A DNA stretch of 64,000 nucleotides, taken from Engraulis encrasicolus. Lineage: Eukaryota > Chordata > Actinopteri > Clupeiformes > Engraulidae. This document shows, piece by piece, positions 25,288 to 37,734 of the stretch. Where the stretch lies: the NCBI RefSeq assembly GCF_034702125.1, contig NC_085876.1:8346364-8410363 (forward strand), in the 5' to 3' direction. A program made the translations under genes and the position numbers. Each line of letters begins with the position of its first letter. Positions within the stretch are counted from its first letter, which is position 1. The notes beneath the pieces are model-generated. The model was not told the DNA's origin and did no database searches. It saw only the letters and a list, made by a program, of their open reading frames with translations.

Positions 25288-25675
25288 CAGCTCTATGCCT
25301 TTATGTGCACATGTGTGTCTATGTGCAAACTAGTGCATGTGCATTTGTCCTGTGTGTCTCGGCAAGCCAATGTGTACATGGGTGTTTTCACCTTGTCCCT
25401 TTCAGCCATTTGAGCGAACTCAGACCTGTAACTAAACATATCCTATGCATATGTCTACCCAGACCCTACATAAGTGAACCATACTGAGACCATTTATGTG
25501 ACCTCAGTACATTTCACTTATGAGTTATGACAAGTTACACTTGTGACTAGATGTAATCCCCTAAGGAGAGCTCTAGAGGAGTTAGTATGATCAAAAATAG
25601 AACTGACACACCATAAAAGTCTAACGGGACCAGAAAGAGCAGCCGGTTCTTTTTGTAATACACTCACAATATAAT

Positions 25676-25769
<94 letters not shown>

Positions 25770-27659
25770 TGTGGGTGTGTGCGTACAGTACACGCATGTG
25801 AGCTCACCATTGTCACAGATTCGCCAGATGCATCGTGTGGAGTTGAAGGAGAGACTGACGCACTGGTCGCACATATCCATCACCGCACAGTCCCCATCAC
25901 CTGCGGCAACACATCAGCAGCAACACAAACACTGACACTGTTTATAAAAATCTGCTACCATAATCCATACAAGTGTAATAAATGTCCATATACACACAGT
26001 ATGTATCCGTATGTTAAATACTGTAGTATGTGTAATATATGAGTATATGTATCTGTATGGTGGCTCCATAATGCATGTTGTTCCACTAGTGGAATGCTGT
26101 AATAGTCATTGAGAAGTTAACTACCATAGTACTACACCACTATGACATAGCACAGGGCCTTTAGTAATGCACTACGACTGGGTCACTGCCATTCTGGTAA
26201 CAGCAAATTGTTTTTGCCATGTCTTAACGAGTTTAATAGTCGTACATCTATTGCATGTGCACTGACTGTTTATAGCAATCTGCCACCATGACACAGTCAT
26301 GAATTCATTACGACACATCCCTGTTATAAATTTGGCTGTTACCACAACGTGTCCCTTTAGTTTCATGGTACCAGAGTGGCAGTGACCAAGGTGTAATGTA
26401 TTAGCAAATACCCAATGTAATGCAGTTGTACCATAAAGGCTTTTCAACTAGTTATTAGGGAAAACTATCCTGCTATCCACTCCTCATTTCTCGTCCACTA
26501 GATTCCATCTTTCAAATGCAGAAAAAAACATTTCACAGAACAGACACTCTCCAACAGGCACTCTCCAATGTATGTCAGATATTTTGGAATGATGACTGTT
26601 GTAAAAGGTATAATCGTGTTTGCGTCCTCGAAATTAAAAAAAAAAAAACTCATTCTAAGCAAAGATAAACAAAAGTAAAAACCATTCATTCTAAACAAAA
26701 AATCATTCACTTTACTAGAAAATATACTACTGACTTCTGATAGTGGTAGACTAATACTGACAACTCATTGTGATTGAATATTATTTGGTCATGAACAGGA
26801 TAATATGTGGGCAGGTGACGAATCAAAAAAAAAAACACAGCTCTGTGCTGTCCACACATGAAAGCCATCAAAGCCAATCTCACTACGTAGACCTACAGGC
26901 ATTGTAAAACTGTGGTCTGATGGCCACAACAGTACAATGTCAGTAATGAGTGCGTTTGTGTGCGAGTGAGTGTGCGTGCCTGTAGGTGTGAGTGCTTATG
27001 GAACTAGCAGCCATAAGCCTCCAGGAAAAGGCTTATGGCTGTAAGTAATTTTAACATGGCAGTGTTTCCCATACATTGAGGAAACTATGGCGGCCCGCCA
27101 TAGTTTGAATTTGGCCGCCATAGTTTACGAAAATGTAAAAAAAAAAAAAAAATTACTTTTTTTTTTTTTAAACGATATCCGTTTTTGTTAAAAACGATTT
27201 GAATTACGATTTTGAATTTCCTTCGCATTTTCCTCCTGGAGTAAATACATCCTATAGACTCTGTATTGGTTAGATAAGTAGTCCCACGGTAACGCAGAAT
27301 GAGGGGAAAGCATTAGGAAGTTACCGTAAGGGTATTACAGTTGATTCATGTGTGCACACGTGTAACATCGGGTGAGTAACAGAACATGTGCGCAACGATG
27401 CGTTATGACACGCCGATATGCGAGGATCTTCGTCCAAATCGCTAGTCGCATGCATCATCGCTAACTGCGTTTACATCGCGTGCCGCGTGTAAGGGAAATT
27501 CACTTCAATTCACTTCTATGGAATTCACTTCAATTTGTGCTGTTTCTTTCTTCAGAAGTGGACAAAACGATTGGCCAAACTCACAATAGAAAGCCTTTGC
27601 TGAAAAAAAACCTTAATAGAAGAAGTCACACTTAACAGGGGTGTTAACCAATCCAATGA

Positions 27660-27697
<38 letters not shown>

Positions 27698-28983
27698 TCC
27701 CTCTGTCTCTCCTTCTCTCTCTCTCTCTCCTCTCTCTCTCCTCTCTCTCTCTCTCTCTCCCTCTCTCTCTGTCTCTCTCTCTCTCTCATAGTAGCCTACT
27801 ATTTACCCATAACAAATGGTGAATTTCTGAGCCCTTTTTAATTTGTAGCCTATAGGCCTACCACTGAAGGCATGATAATGCTTCATCATATTTTAGAAAT
27901 AGGGCCTATGTGCCTTTTATATACCAAATGTTTATCATTTTGAAATTGTTTCAGTTGTTTATGACTTGTGTATGACTGAAATTATCTCTGCATACTATCA
28001 GTGCTGCATTGCTTTGTAAAGATAGGCTATTCAACACACTTTAAAAACACACTGAAAAGATACGGCCATAGTAGCCTACTGAAAACATTTTGTTCATAAT
28101 AATGGTGATTAATAAATGGTGGTCTTAAATTTTCATACTGACATCCTTGAATTTGACTTGGTAGATCACGGCAGACCATCAACTTCAAAAGTAGATCTTG
28201 GTTAAAAAAAAAGGTTGTGCACCCCTGCTATAGAGAGAACCACAAGTGCTTGAAAGACAGGGATCAAAAGCCTAGTCAAGTTGTTGTAGTTTACTTGGGT
28301 TTGGGAGCAATATAAAAATTTTCAGAGAAGGGACAGTTGGGATGAGTTTACCAACACTCCCTAGGCTTTTGTTTTTACAGTTTGTAATGAGTTTGGTGAC
28401 AGACCTTCATTGACACAAGCAGAGGAGACATCGGGCTGCATATAGAAATTAATGTGTAATGAATGTGAATATAGACATAAAATGTGTAATATGTTATTCA
28501 GCCCTTTTAATGGAGGAATTTGGAAAAAAAACTGGCCCTGTGACCAGCACCCCTCATGTAGAATGTGTACGCCTACAGATATGTGTGGGGGAAAAGGCAT
28601 AGCCTACACTCTAAGACCCTTTCTGTCTATGCGTTTTAACAATTTCACAGTGCTCTTAAATTCTTATCTCTGCTCCTATTTAGTTTTATTATTGTTTCCC
28701 CCAGACCCCTGCATGAGGGACGAATGAAACTGTGTTGTAAACAGAAATTATTCACTGTACTGCATTTTTTGACAATGACAATGTACTACTATTATACAAG
28801 TCATGGGTAAAATCTTATGTAGCCTTATTTCTCAAAATATAAATGGATGGCTGAAATATAGGCCCAGGCCTACAGTTTCTCCATGTGCCAATGTCATACT
28901 GTAGTCATNGTTTTGGGCCGTTTTGCATTTACGCTGCAAGAATACACCCCCCCCCCCAAAAAAAAAAAGGCCCGTGTGAGAAG

Positions 28984-29020
<37 letters not shown>

Positions 29021-29489
29021 ACAAAATAAACCACGGCTGCCCCCATAGTTTCCAAAATTTCTGTGGGAAACACTGCATGGCCATACAGAGAAATCGAATT
29101 GACAAAGAGCAGCCATTCAGTTAACAAGAAGGTGTCTATAGCTTGATCTCATGATCTCATGACTCGAACAAAGTGTCCTAGACCAAGAAATAGAACAGCC
29201 CTCAGATACTGATAGGCTGCTTGTCACTTTGCATGGCAGGTTCATGACATAGGTGACTTTAGGTGATATGACTTCACGACATAGTCTAAGTGTCATATCT
29301 GAACAATGCCTTACCTCTGTCTTTATATTTGGTATGCTATAATGCATATTTCATACCCTTTGTACAGTACAGGATGTCACATATCATTTCTGAACAATGT
29401 GGGGACTTACCTGCAGTTTGGGCGCAGATCAGCTGAATAACCTCCAACGTGACAAGAGTCCCCACCAGCACGAGCATGAAACCCCTCAT
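21120..29489 (-). CDS. cd164l2: CD164 sialomucin-like 2
   Basis: Five coding exons join in frame: 29411-29489, 25808-25900, 24036-24101, 23500-23535 and 21120-21289, giving 147 aa; all have GT-AG borders and all introns are phase 1. Residues 1-24 are a signal peptide (MLVLVGTLVTLEVIQL). Residues 30-78 carry the Cys-rich CD164-type module (CDQC, RCIW, GCVTD, SNCN). Residues 80-91 are an acidic 12-aa microexon. The transmembrane segment is at 115-134 (FIGGIILVLVLQAGGFF), followed by the tail FLKTKDSTYETM, whose last four residues form a YXXphi sorting signal as in CD164 (YHTL). Human CD164L2 has a very similar TM and KDSTY tail. Family members are type I membrane mucins; the function of CD164L2 is poorly known. 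It is head-to-head with gpr3, the same arrangement as in human, which favours cd164l2 over cd164. The protein is shorter than human (174 aa), mainly in the mucin stem. Confidence 0.85.
21497..22123. repeat. Imperfect segmental duplication in cd164l2 intron 4
   Basis: 21497-21722 and 21911-22123 are direct copies (ATGTGCTG.CAGTTGAAAATC, AATAATGTGTCAATGTGCCA, CTTTTCATGGACATT). The segment between them resembles 20528-20640. Period about 414 bp, moderately diverged. Confidence 0.75.
22525..22779 (-). other. Unexplained 84-codon ORF in cd164l2 intron 4
   Basis: A true ATG at 22779 opens a frame with MSAPMVERC, a hydrophobic stretch GTVLLLLGSA and no low-complexity sequence. I do not recognise it. 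No splice signals or neighbours support a gene; it may be a repeat or chance. Confidence 0.2.
24216..25785. repeat. Cluster of CA/GT microsatellites
   Basis: Long dinucleotide tracts at 24262-24340 (CA) and 24692-24770, 24859-24944, 25102-25187, 25208-25286 and 25677-25770 (GT), with a roughly 100-bp unit (GCATGCGTGCACAACTCTGT) duplicated at 24560 and 24637. It nearly fills cd164l2 intron 2. The last tract begins about 35 nt past the exon 2 donor. Confidence 0.95.
26085..26450. repeat. Dispersed repeat, two inverted halves
   Basis: GGAATGCTGTAATAGTCATTGAG at 26092 onward and related sequence on the opposite strand (26270-26440). Relatives lie at 9408-9470, 20449-20580 and 21640-21835. Probably a palindromic DNA-transposon remnant in cd164l2 intron 1. 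Confidence 0.5.
27060..29075. mobile_element. hAT-like element, about 2 kb, degenerate
   Basis: It begins CAGTGTTTCCCATACATT and ends in TCTGTGGGAAACACTG, inverted ends of a kind common in fish hAT families. The interior contains GGCGGCCCGCCATAG, a (CT)n tract at 27662-27787, A/T runs and C runs at 28985-29018. Flanks share CATGG but no clean 8-bp duplication, so it may be two remnants. Intron 1 of cd164l2. Confidence 0.45.
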
Positions 29490-31350
29490 CCTGACGCACT
29501 TATGGACTGCTGTGACACTCAAGCGCTCTATACATAAATGCAAGTCCCTTCCAGCGTAGGTCGAGGTCAAGCTAACAAAACCACACAACACCAAAGCAAA
29601 TAAAACAAAAGAAAAGGCCTAGTCCCTAAGATAGACAGAGCGCTCTATGTGACACATTCCAGAATAGTCTTTCTCGCCTGCTTCTCACTCCTGGTTTGAT
29701 GCGGTCAGAGGACAGCCGTGCCTAGGTATGTGTGAGTGCGTATACAGGTTTGTGGTGTACTGTGTGGTGGTGTGATGTATGTGAGTTTGCGTGAGGTGCT
29801 TTTGTGTGAGTTCAGTGTTACTGAGACAGGTAATGTGACCCTTCCACTGCATGTTACCAGGCAACCAACCAACCTCCCTCCCTCCCTCCACCCTATACCC
29901 AGAACTTTATAAACCCACATGACTGACCACAATTCCAAAAAATACCAGGCATGCACATTGTTCAATGTCATCTGTTCAGCCCTAGAACCTCTTACTTATG
30001 TTCTAGATAGGTTATCTATCTCTGGGCTATTTGATGACACTATGTGAGGCGGTCCTGCTTTGCTGTTGTTATGTCCCCTTGAAGACAATCAGATGTCAGC
30101 CACATTTTATATGATCAGCAACTACTCTGAAATCAGCAAGCAAGATGGCAGGGCATGGGCCTTTCTGGTTATATTTTCTCTGCTTTCCCGGGTGAAATCC
30201 CGTCACTCTGGTTGCCGTGACAACACGGAGTTCAGAGCTCCTCGTGCCCCAGTGTCTTTCCCCAATGTCGTCACATCCATGTCTGAACATGATAGTGAGA
30301 TGCAATGTAGCCTACCGGGAGAAATAAAGGCATCGACACGTGGCATGTAGTTTATTGTTCCGAAAATTGTTGCTGGTCACATGTAAATGCCTTGTTCCTG
30401 GCTTGTGCACTGTAGCATATACAGGTGTTATATATGAAGACTGCGGGGAAAAGACACTCACCGGAAAGTATCGGTCCTTATATGGTCAGTGCTGAGAGGA
30501 ATTCCATCCGGTTTACCCAAATGATCTCGCCCACTGCTGGACAATCCATAGAACGTCAACCCACATCCCCAATGATAACAAGCACCGTAGTCTGCCGGGA
30601 ATCCTTCAGTCAGTGCACTTAATGGGTCTATCTGAGTGATGTATGTGGGCGAGATATGGCAACAGCTTTAATGCCCTCAGTGAAAGTATGGTCATCTTAA
30701 TGACCTAAGTCGTGGGCAGCATTTTTATGGGCAGGTCAATGTAGGGTTATGCAAGCATGTGCCTCTTGCTTAAATGGATTCAGAAGAGATAGACAATGGG
30801 GGATAGAATTAAAACCCTTAAAAAAACTGTCCTCGTCCAGATAGGAAAGTATAGGCTATCCATGGTGCAATGCCCGTAAGCTACTCATAGGCTTCCTCGA
30901 AAGACGTGCGGTTCCAGTCAGTTTTTAATCTCTAATACCCATCAGTTACGCTTGGCATTGATTTTCTTCAAGCATTAAACTGTGATGCAGCTTACGTTTC
31001 TTTCACCTAATAAGTGTCTAGTAAGTGTCAGGTTTCTGCACTGCATGAGGCCTATGCCATCCCTTTGAACGGACGCCGCCTAAAATGCGCTCCAGTGTCT
31101 GTCCGTTTCAGCACCAAGGACAGTGGTGACTCATATTTTGGTCGTGGGAAGCGGGAAATACCGCACGAGTGGTTTACCTAGGGCTGCTTATCGAAATTGT
31201 CCTCTACTGCGTACCTCACTGCAATGGGAGGAGCTTCGGGGATGCGGATTTTTATGAATGAAATGACATAATACCATTCAAGCCGATGCATGGCGCTGAT
31301 TGGCTAAGGGTGGGATGGAACGGGGGTCTTTTCTGGCATCTTCCTTACTT
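29490..31350. promoter_or_regulatory. Head-to-head upstream region of cd164l2 and gpr3
   Basis: Contains no supported coding exon. On the gpr3 side the sequence becomes GC-richer from about 31060, with a reversed CCAAT box (ATTGG at 31299-31303) about 270 nt before the non-coding exon donor. On the cd164l2 side no TATA box is clear. Confidence 0.4.
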
Positions 31351-31568
31351 GAAGCCAGACACATTCCAGCGAGACCATCAAACGCAGACGCAGCCAACTT
31401 TCTCCTCAGCGAGGATGATACCATGATACAACGCACGAGGATTCTTCTTCATATAAAGATTTTTTTCTGACAAACACTGCAAATCTTTTTGCTGCAAAGG
31501 AAGCTTCATAAATTGCGTTTGCTCAACCTTTCCTGCAAGGACAATCTTCTCCCCTGGCAAATCTTGAG
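31350..31568 (+). other. gpr3: gpr3 5' non-coding exon
   Basis: The splice donor GAG|GTGAGT at 31568/31569 pairs with the acceptor TTTCTTTGACAG ending at 32161, three nt before the gpr3 ATG. GPR3/6/12 genes usually have a non-coding exon spliced to a single coding exon. The 5' end is a guess. Confidence 0.55.
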
Positions 31569-32164
31569 GTGAGTAATCTATTCCCTTCGTGGATTGAGTG
31601 TGAAAATGTGAGTAATTTCTGCACTGTACACATTTGGGCACGCTATCAGATGTATTACACCGCGAACATCCCTAACCGGGCTGGTATAGTGTTTTGATGC
31701 TCCATGTGTGCGCTGGGCATACATTATTAACGATCATTTAGTTTTTTGTTTGGGCTTTGCGTTCCGTACATAATCATCTCAGGCAAGATTTCAGCATGGA
31801 TAAATTCGTACTCAAACACCAGCCTACAGTAAACCTCACCTGATAAAGCCTGATTGGTGTTTATTTGGGTATGGGCTTCAGACAATAGATCTCACCGGCG
31901 AGATTGATGCGATGTGCAAGGCAGATGAAGATGCAGACTGTTGTGTAAGGAGTGTGCCCTGCCCCTCCCATCCGCGTTGGGAGGGATTCCCATATTTTAA
32001 GGGACAGTGTGTGTTTCAACAAGCATGTGTGTCTTTAGATAGCCTGCGAAACGGATGGCTGTTGTTGAGGGCAAAGTCAATTACGCTACCTAGTAAAATG
32101 TGACACACTTGTCAAACAGTACAATCCCAACCAATAATCTCCATGCATTTTTCTTTGACAGAAC

Positions 32165-33169
32165 ATGGACGAGAATGAGACGGGCATGGCATGGCTCCAA
32201 CAGGAGTACCCCTCTCCAGTGCTCGACTCGAGTCCCAAGGCCAAGGCTCTCACCCCTACCCCGGTGACACTGTGGGACTATGCCGAGTGCCTGTCTGGCA
32301 TCCTGATCTGCTGCGAGAACGGACTTGTTGTGGCGGCCATTTTGTCCTCGCACCTGTTGCGCGCGCCCATGTTCCTGCTCATCGGCTCGCTCGCGTGGGC
32401 GGACTCTCTGGCGGGCGTAGGACTGGTTCTACGGTTCCTGTCTCGCGTGTCTCCCTACTCGGAAGTGCTGTCCATGGCCAGCGTGTGCGTCTGCGTGTGC
32501 GCGCTGAGCGCCAGCGTGTGCTCTCTGCTGGGCATCACCCTGGACCGTTTCTTGTCCCTGCGCTGCGCGCTGACCTACGACTCTCACACGCATCGCACGC
32601 ACACCCGCGCCGCTCTGGCCTTCGCGTGGTTCCTGGCCGTGACGCAGGGCGCCCTGCCACTGCTGGGTGTGACCTGCGCACTGGACTCGACCCTGGACTC
32701 TCTGTCCTCCGCACACCGGTTCAACCCGAGCGCCTGTAGCATCGTGCAGCCGCTGACGCGCATCCACCTGAGCGTGTTGTGCGGCGGCTTCCTCCTCATC
32801 CTGGCGGTGATGCTGCAGCTCAACGCCCACATATGCCAGGTCGTGCGTCGGCACGCTCGCATGATCGCCCTGCAGCGCCATACGCTTCCCCACGCACACA
32901 ATCCCACGCGCTGCCGGACGCACACGCTCGCCCTCAGCTTTGCCACGTTCGCCAGCTGCTGGCTGCCCTTCACCATCTACGGCCTCCTTGGAGACGGCTC
33001 GGCGCCGGGACGCTACACCTATGCAACGCTGGTGCCCGTGGCGACGCACTCCCTGATCAACCCCCTGATCTATGCCTACCGTAACACTCACATCCGCAAG
33101 GTCCTGCTCAAGTCCTTCGGGTGTTCGCACACACACCTGCAGAACACACACACGCCCAGTGACGTCTGA
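32165..33169 (+). CDS. gpr3: G protein-coupled receptor 3
   Basis: Intronless 334-aa class A receptor, human GPR3 being 330 aa. Matches to the GPR3/6/12 family: SPKA..WD near residue 30, CEN.LVVA in TM1, [15 protein letters not shown] in TM2, RHA..IALQRH in the third intracellular loop, CWLPFT.Y.LLGD in TM6, YTY.TL.P...S.INP.IYA.RN in TM7 and the C-terminal PSDV identical to human GPR3. The family signals constitutively through Gs to raise cAMP, for example keeping oocytes in meiotic arrest and acting in neurons. Odd points: DRF replaces DRY after TM3, TM3 contains a CVCVC run, and the second extracellular loop is about 13 residues longer than in human GPR3. The gene is GC-rich against AT-rich surroundings. 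Synteny with wasf2 and cd164l2 supports gpr3 rather than gpr6 or gpr12. Confidence 0.85.
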   Translation: MDENETGMAWLQQEYPSPVLDSSPKAKALTPTPVTLWDYAECLSGILICCENGLVVAAILSSHLLRAPMFLLIGSLAWADSLAGVGLVLRFLSRVSPYSEVLSMASVCVCVCALSASVCSLLGITLDRFLSLRCALTYDSHTHRTHTRAALAFAWFLAVTQGALPLLGVTCALDSTLDSLSSAHRFNPSACSIVQPLTRIHLSVLCGGFLLILAVMLQLNAHICQVVRRHARMIALQRHTLPHAHNPTRCRTHTLALSFATFASCWLPFTIYGLLGDGSAPGRYTYATLVPVATHSLINPLIYAYRNTHIRKVLLKSFGCSHTHLQNTHTPSDV

Positions 33170-33202
33170 TGATGTGTGCCAAATTTTGAGACGCGCGCAT
33201 AC

Positions 33203-33316
<114 letters not shown>

Positions 33317-33743
33317 AGGACTAAACAAATCTGATGGACGTCATCGATTCATCATCACTGCCAAAGGCTGCACTTGCCAACGACAACACTTGCCCTTCAT
33401 TCAAGGGAACAAACGGAAAAAGAGAGACAGAGAAAGAAAGGAGGGGTAGAGCTGCACGACGCAGCTCCAACCCACCAGACCCTGTCCCTGTGCCTCATCC
33501 TCTACTGCACTTTGTACGAGTTTAATACTTGAGACTTGCGTCACTGCTGATGACAAAGCGACAGCACTAATAGGACTGCGCTCTGGTAGCGCTGTCACGG
33601 TGCTAATAGCCTGATGGATCAATACAGTGCTGCTACTGTTAGCTTTAAAAGGGAAGAAGAGTTTTCTACCAGAAAACGGAAGTCTGAAATCCGCTTGATT
33701 GTAATGGATTTGTGTATTTATTTATTTTTTACGTTTGTTACAA

Positions 33744-33749
33744 AATAAA
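33744..33749 (+). terminator. gpr3: gpr3 poly(A) signal
   Basis: AATAAA 575 nt after the stop, followed by a GT-rich stretch (TTCTAGTGTTTTTCACATTGTTG), the usual downstream context. Confidence 0.6.
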
Positions 33750-33769
33750 GCACCTTTTTGTACCAAGAA

Positions 33770-35540
33770 AAATGTCTTCTAGTGTTTTTCACATTGTTGT
33801 ACTGAATGGAATCCTGAATTATAAATGACATATTTTGCAATCAGCACACTATATCCATTAACTCATATTGATAACAAAGTCACTATTATTGTTGTTGAAG
33901 ATAATGAAGTAGCTTCCAATGGGAATAAATCTTTTTTCCCAAACATTGCTTTATTCAAATTGTGTTCTTTATAAACACAATAACCCCAAACCCAAGGCAC
34001 AAACACACATAGCCTACATAAAAAATAATAATAAATAAGTAAATGGGAACAAATCTTATTCCTACCAAGCAATGGTGGCCTGACACAGTCACTGTTTGAA
34101 TCTACCATTTGCCAGACATTCCACTGATGCACCAGATTCAACGATTGCTTAACCTAGCTGGGAAACACACACATGCAGACCCTATAGCAAGCAGTCTATG
34201 TACAGTATAAGGCCTCTCAGGACCACTAACTACTCTTAGCAGGCCGGGGACAAAATCCTCTTCAATGGCCCCCTTCTCAATATTCCCCTTCTCAATACAT
34301 GTAATAATACTGTTTGCAGCCAGGCAAGTGATGTGTGGGAAGTGTGTCATGTTTCCTACAGTCAAGTGACACACACATCTCAGTTCAAATAAGGTAAAAC
34401 AGTTTGAGGGCATCTGAGGAGAAATGTCACCTTTTAATTCATGGATTAAAGGGAAGTCATCAGAGTGCGGCTCATCATTACATCTACTGGGAACTAGGCC
34501 AAGGCCGAGGGTGGAAGAGAGAAATGATCAGCTACACCGGGATCAGACACAAGCGGTTGATGCACGATGGTGGGTGTGTTTGACGGAGGTGCTGTCAAAC
34601 CATATCAGCCAGTGAAGAAAACAATTGTGGATGACAGCAGAACAACTGGTTCATGAAAGTGGTGGGGCATTTGACGCAGATATTGGATGACACATGCACA
34701 TCAACCTCCAAAAGTTTGACAAAGCTCAACTCTTGAACGGAGTCAATGTATCCACCGCATCGCAAATGAGACCACAATTCAGTGATGCAGGCCATCATCT
34801 CCACCAATGTGTAAAGTGAATAGTATCCCCCCGGAAAATGTTAAAATACAGTTCTGATTTGAGAAACAGTAGCTAGGGTTTCAGGGATCCCTTGACTCTT
34901 GGGACCCGGTCCTGGGCCCAATAGACCCATGCAATAATCTGTCCCTGAACACAAGCGTGACTCACGAAACAGTCCTGAGGAGAACAGGTGATCACCAATC
35001 AGGTCTAACAGGTCTGATGAAAATGGCACAAATCACCTATAGGTCACTTCCCATAATCTGGCAGTTGTTCATCTGGCAGCTGTTAAAGCTCCCTGAACAT
35101 TGTTAGATCAAAACGTTGCTCTTTTTTTTACAAGGTATTAAATTCAGTCTTTTGGAAAACAGTGTGCACATTTCTTTCCTTTATTCTCAGTCACTCCCTT
35201 AACGCAGTGGTGCCCAAACAGGGAGACCAGGGATCCCTCGGGGTCTGTAGCTCTCTGCCAGGGGATCCAATGAAAAAGTCTGTTGCAATGCAAAACACAA
35301 TATGGTACAGCACTTTTGCTTAAAAAAAATTGCGATTACAATGTTCCGTCCAATTTGGATTTCCCAGCACAAAAACGTTTTGTGAATCCCTGACTTAATC
35401 ATGTGACCCTTTGTACTGACAGTCTCATTAACCACTGGACAAGAAACCTTACCCCCAACTTGATGTCATTGCTGGCACTTAGTCCTTGATTATTAACAGA
35501 AAAGCATAAACGACAGACAAAGCAGTGTGAATTGATCTTG
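33770..35540. other. Tail-to-tail intergenic region, gpr3 to wasf2
   Basis: No gene is supported. A CAGTGGTGCCCAAAC sequence at 35207 resembles a hAT element tip, without a clear partner. The rest shows nothing recognisable. Confidence 0.4.
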
Positions 35541-35546
35541 TTTATT
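35541..35546 (-). terminator. wasf2: Candidate distal wasf2 poly(A) signal
   Basis: AATAAA on the minus strand about 3 kb past the wasf2 stop. WASF2 transcripts have long 3' UTRs in mammals, so a 3-kb UTR is plausible. It would contain the MITEs at 35818 and 37735 and the GT tract at 36813. Confidence 0.3.
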
Positions 35547-35817
35547 TATATAATTTCCTCAACTGATCGATCATATACAAAGCCTTGACAAATATGCAAA
35601 AAAAATGTTAGAAGTCAAACAGAACATACATAATATTATTTTTTGTCTGATCACAGACTTGGCATAGATAATTGGACCAGTGTGTTAAACTTTGGCCTGG
35701 TTTGGAATAGTAAGGTACAGTATTAGGAAAGGCACTTAGTAACATTACAAGGCACTTTGGATCTTTGGATTGGTCCCCCAACATCATCGCTCATCTGTGG
35801 CAATAGAGCCAGTAACA

Positions 35818-36024
35818 CCCGGGGGGTATTCCACGAAGATGATTCAGTCGCAAGCGCTGATAAGTTGGCCTGGAGGTTGTGGTAAATCAACTAATAAAAG
35901 AGCTCGGAGCCCATTTGCTTAACTAAATGACACCTGGACAGGTATCTATTAGCAGATTTACCACTCTTTGTAGGTTAACTTAGCCAGGTTTATCACCTAA
36001 CTATGCTCTTGGAATAGGCCCCAG
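35818..36024. mobile_element. GGGGTATTCC-ended MITE
   Basis: Starts CCCGGGGGGTATTCCACGAAG and ends CTCTTGGAATAGGCCCCAG (complementary ends). The family recurs at 36250-36414, 37735-37940 and 63487-63914, sharing TGGTAAA..(C)T and CTCCAGGCTCTTCTATTA modules. Confidence 0.6.
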
Positions 36025-36810
36025 AGGTGTCGATCTCAGCTTCAGAAAAATACAAAACCTTGCTGGGCATTCCTTACCCCTTGCCTACTAACAGCAAAAG
36101 TACAATAATTAGCCAATTACATTACTAGGATCAGCTTGTTTTGAAAATGGTCAAATTAAACAAAAGAGCCCAAGTCACGTCCCTTCTGGTAAGGCTCAGG
36201 AGACCATATGGCACAGATCTCAAATGAATACAGATATAAAGAACAAAATGGATGCTCGAGCCAGTTTACACCAATCTTATTTAGATATCAGTAGGGAATG
36301 ATATGAAGCTGGTTCAGGCGCAAGAAAATGAAGACTCCAGGCTCTTCTATTAGATGATTTACCTCTTCACTGAACCTGGTTTACCCCTGAACCAGCTTCT
36401 GTGTATAGGCCCCAGTGCCAGGTTCCCATGCACCCTACTAGAAGGGCTGTGGTGCAGGCTCTACAACACAGTATTATACAGCCAAGATTATTTATGTCCT
36501 TCCTGTAGTCCAGATGGACACCTTTGCATTCAACACCAAGCAATATGAAAATGCAAACCCATGATGTAAGATTTTGTGACAAGGCCATTGGTGCCATAGG
36601 CATGTGTACATTTCAACATGTCTATAAATGGTGCGGCTGGGAACGTTCACCCATGAGACAAGGCTTTTAAGCATTTTAATACAAAACAAATGACTAGATT
36701 AAACAGTTTGGCTTTAAACGTTTGATTTCTCGCTCTCTCTCTAGCAAATTAGGTCATTAAATGCTTCACACAGGGACTTTCTCCATGTGTAAAGGTGTAT
36801 GTGTGTGTAC

Positions 36811-36934
<124 letters not shown>

Positions 36935-37734
36935 ATGTGCGTATATGTGTGTGGGTGTGAGCATGTCAAGTGGTAGCAGAATGTTGAGAGTGTATTTGAA
37001 GTACAGTATATTATGTAATCAAAGCTTTTATGAACAGTACATAATTAACATTTTCATAAATTCAGAAAGAGCTATATAATCCCCAAACATACGAAAAAAA
37101 GTCAGATGACTCAAATATGGATATGTATATATACACATAACACCTATTCCACACAACACACACAAACATACAGTACAAACAAACACTCACTCAGCTGAGG
37201 ATGTGAATTAAGATCCGCGGTACTCCACATCAGTAAATAGGTCATCGGAAAACCAAGTGAAAGTGCGGCAAAGCGCTAATGCCTCCAATGGAGATGAATA
37301 TCTCAAGTCCTACACTGAAGAATCAGATAGCCTATCAGTTGTAAAGCATGTGAGTGAATGAGTGCTGCGATACAGTGGGCTTAACATAGAGCCAATGTGA
37401 GACTGTGAGAAGAGCAACCCTGAAACAAGCTAATACTGGCGACTTTAACCGTCTGTGGGAGTAAGTATTAAAATAGGAACTAGAAAATTGAGGAAACCTG
37501 AGTAAGCCTTAGATGTTTGATAGATATTGACGGGTTAAGATTTCTACCACAAGTTGTTATGCAAAAAGTGAAAAATACCCCAAAAAAACCCCACTCTCTT
37601 GCCATAATATGGCAAGTTGCTTTTGGTTTGAGGCAATAAATAGAGAAATCACCCTCGCAATGTCTCATCAATTCACAAAAACAAAACCAACATACCAGTT
37701 TCCTTGAGGAACTGTGGACATCCCTGCCATACAT

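Noticed and set aside
24203..25487. Cys-Val and His-Thr repeat ORFs
   Set aside because: Translations of GT/CA microsatellites; the same applies to the other dinucleotide tracts in the window.
35207..35437. CAGTGGT...ACCACTG interval as a hAT element
   Set aside because: Only seven matching terminal bases and no target-site duplication.
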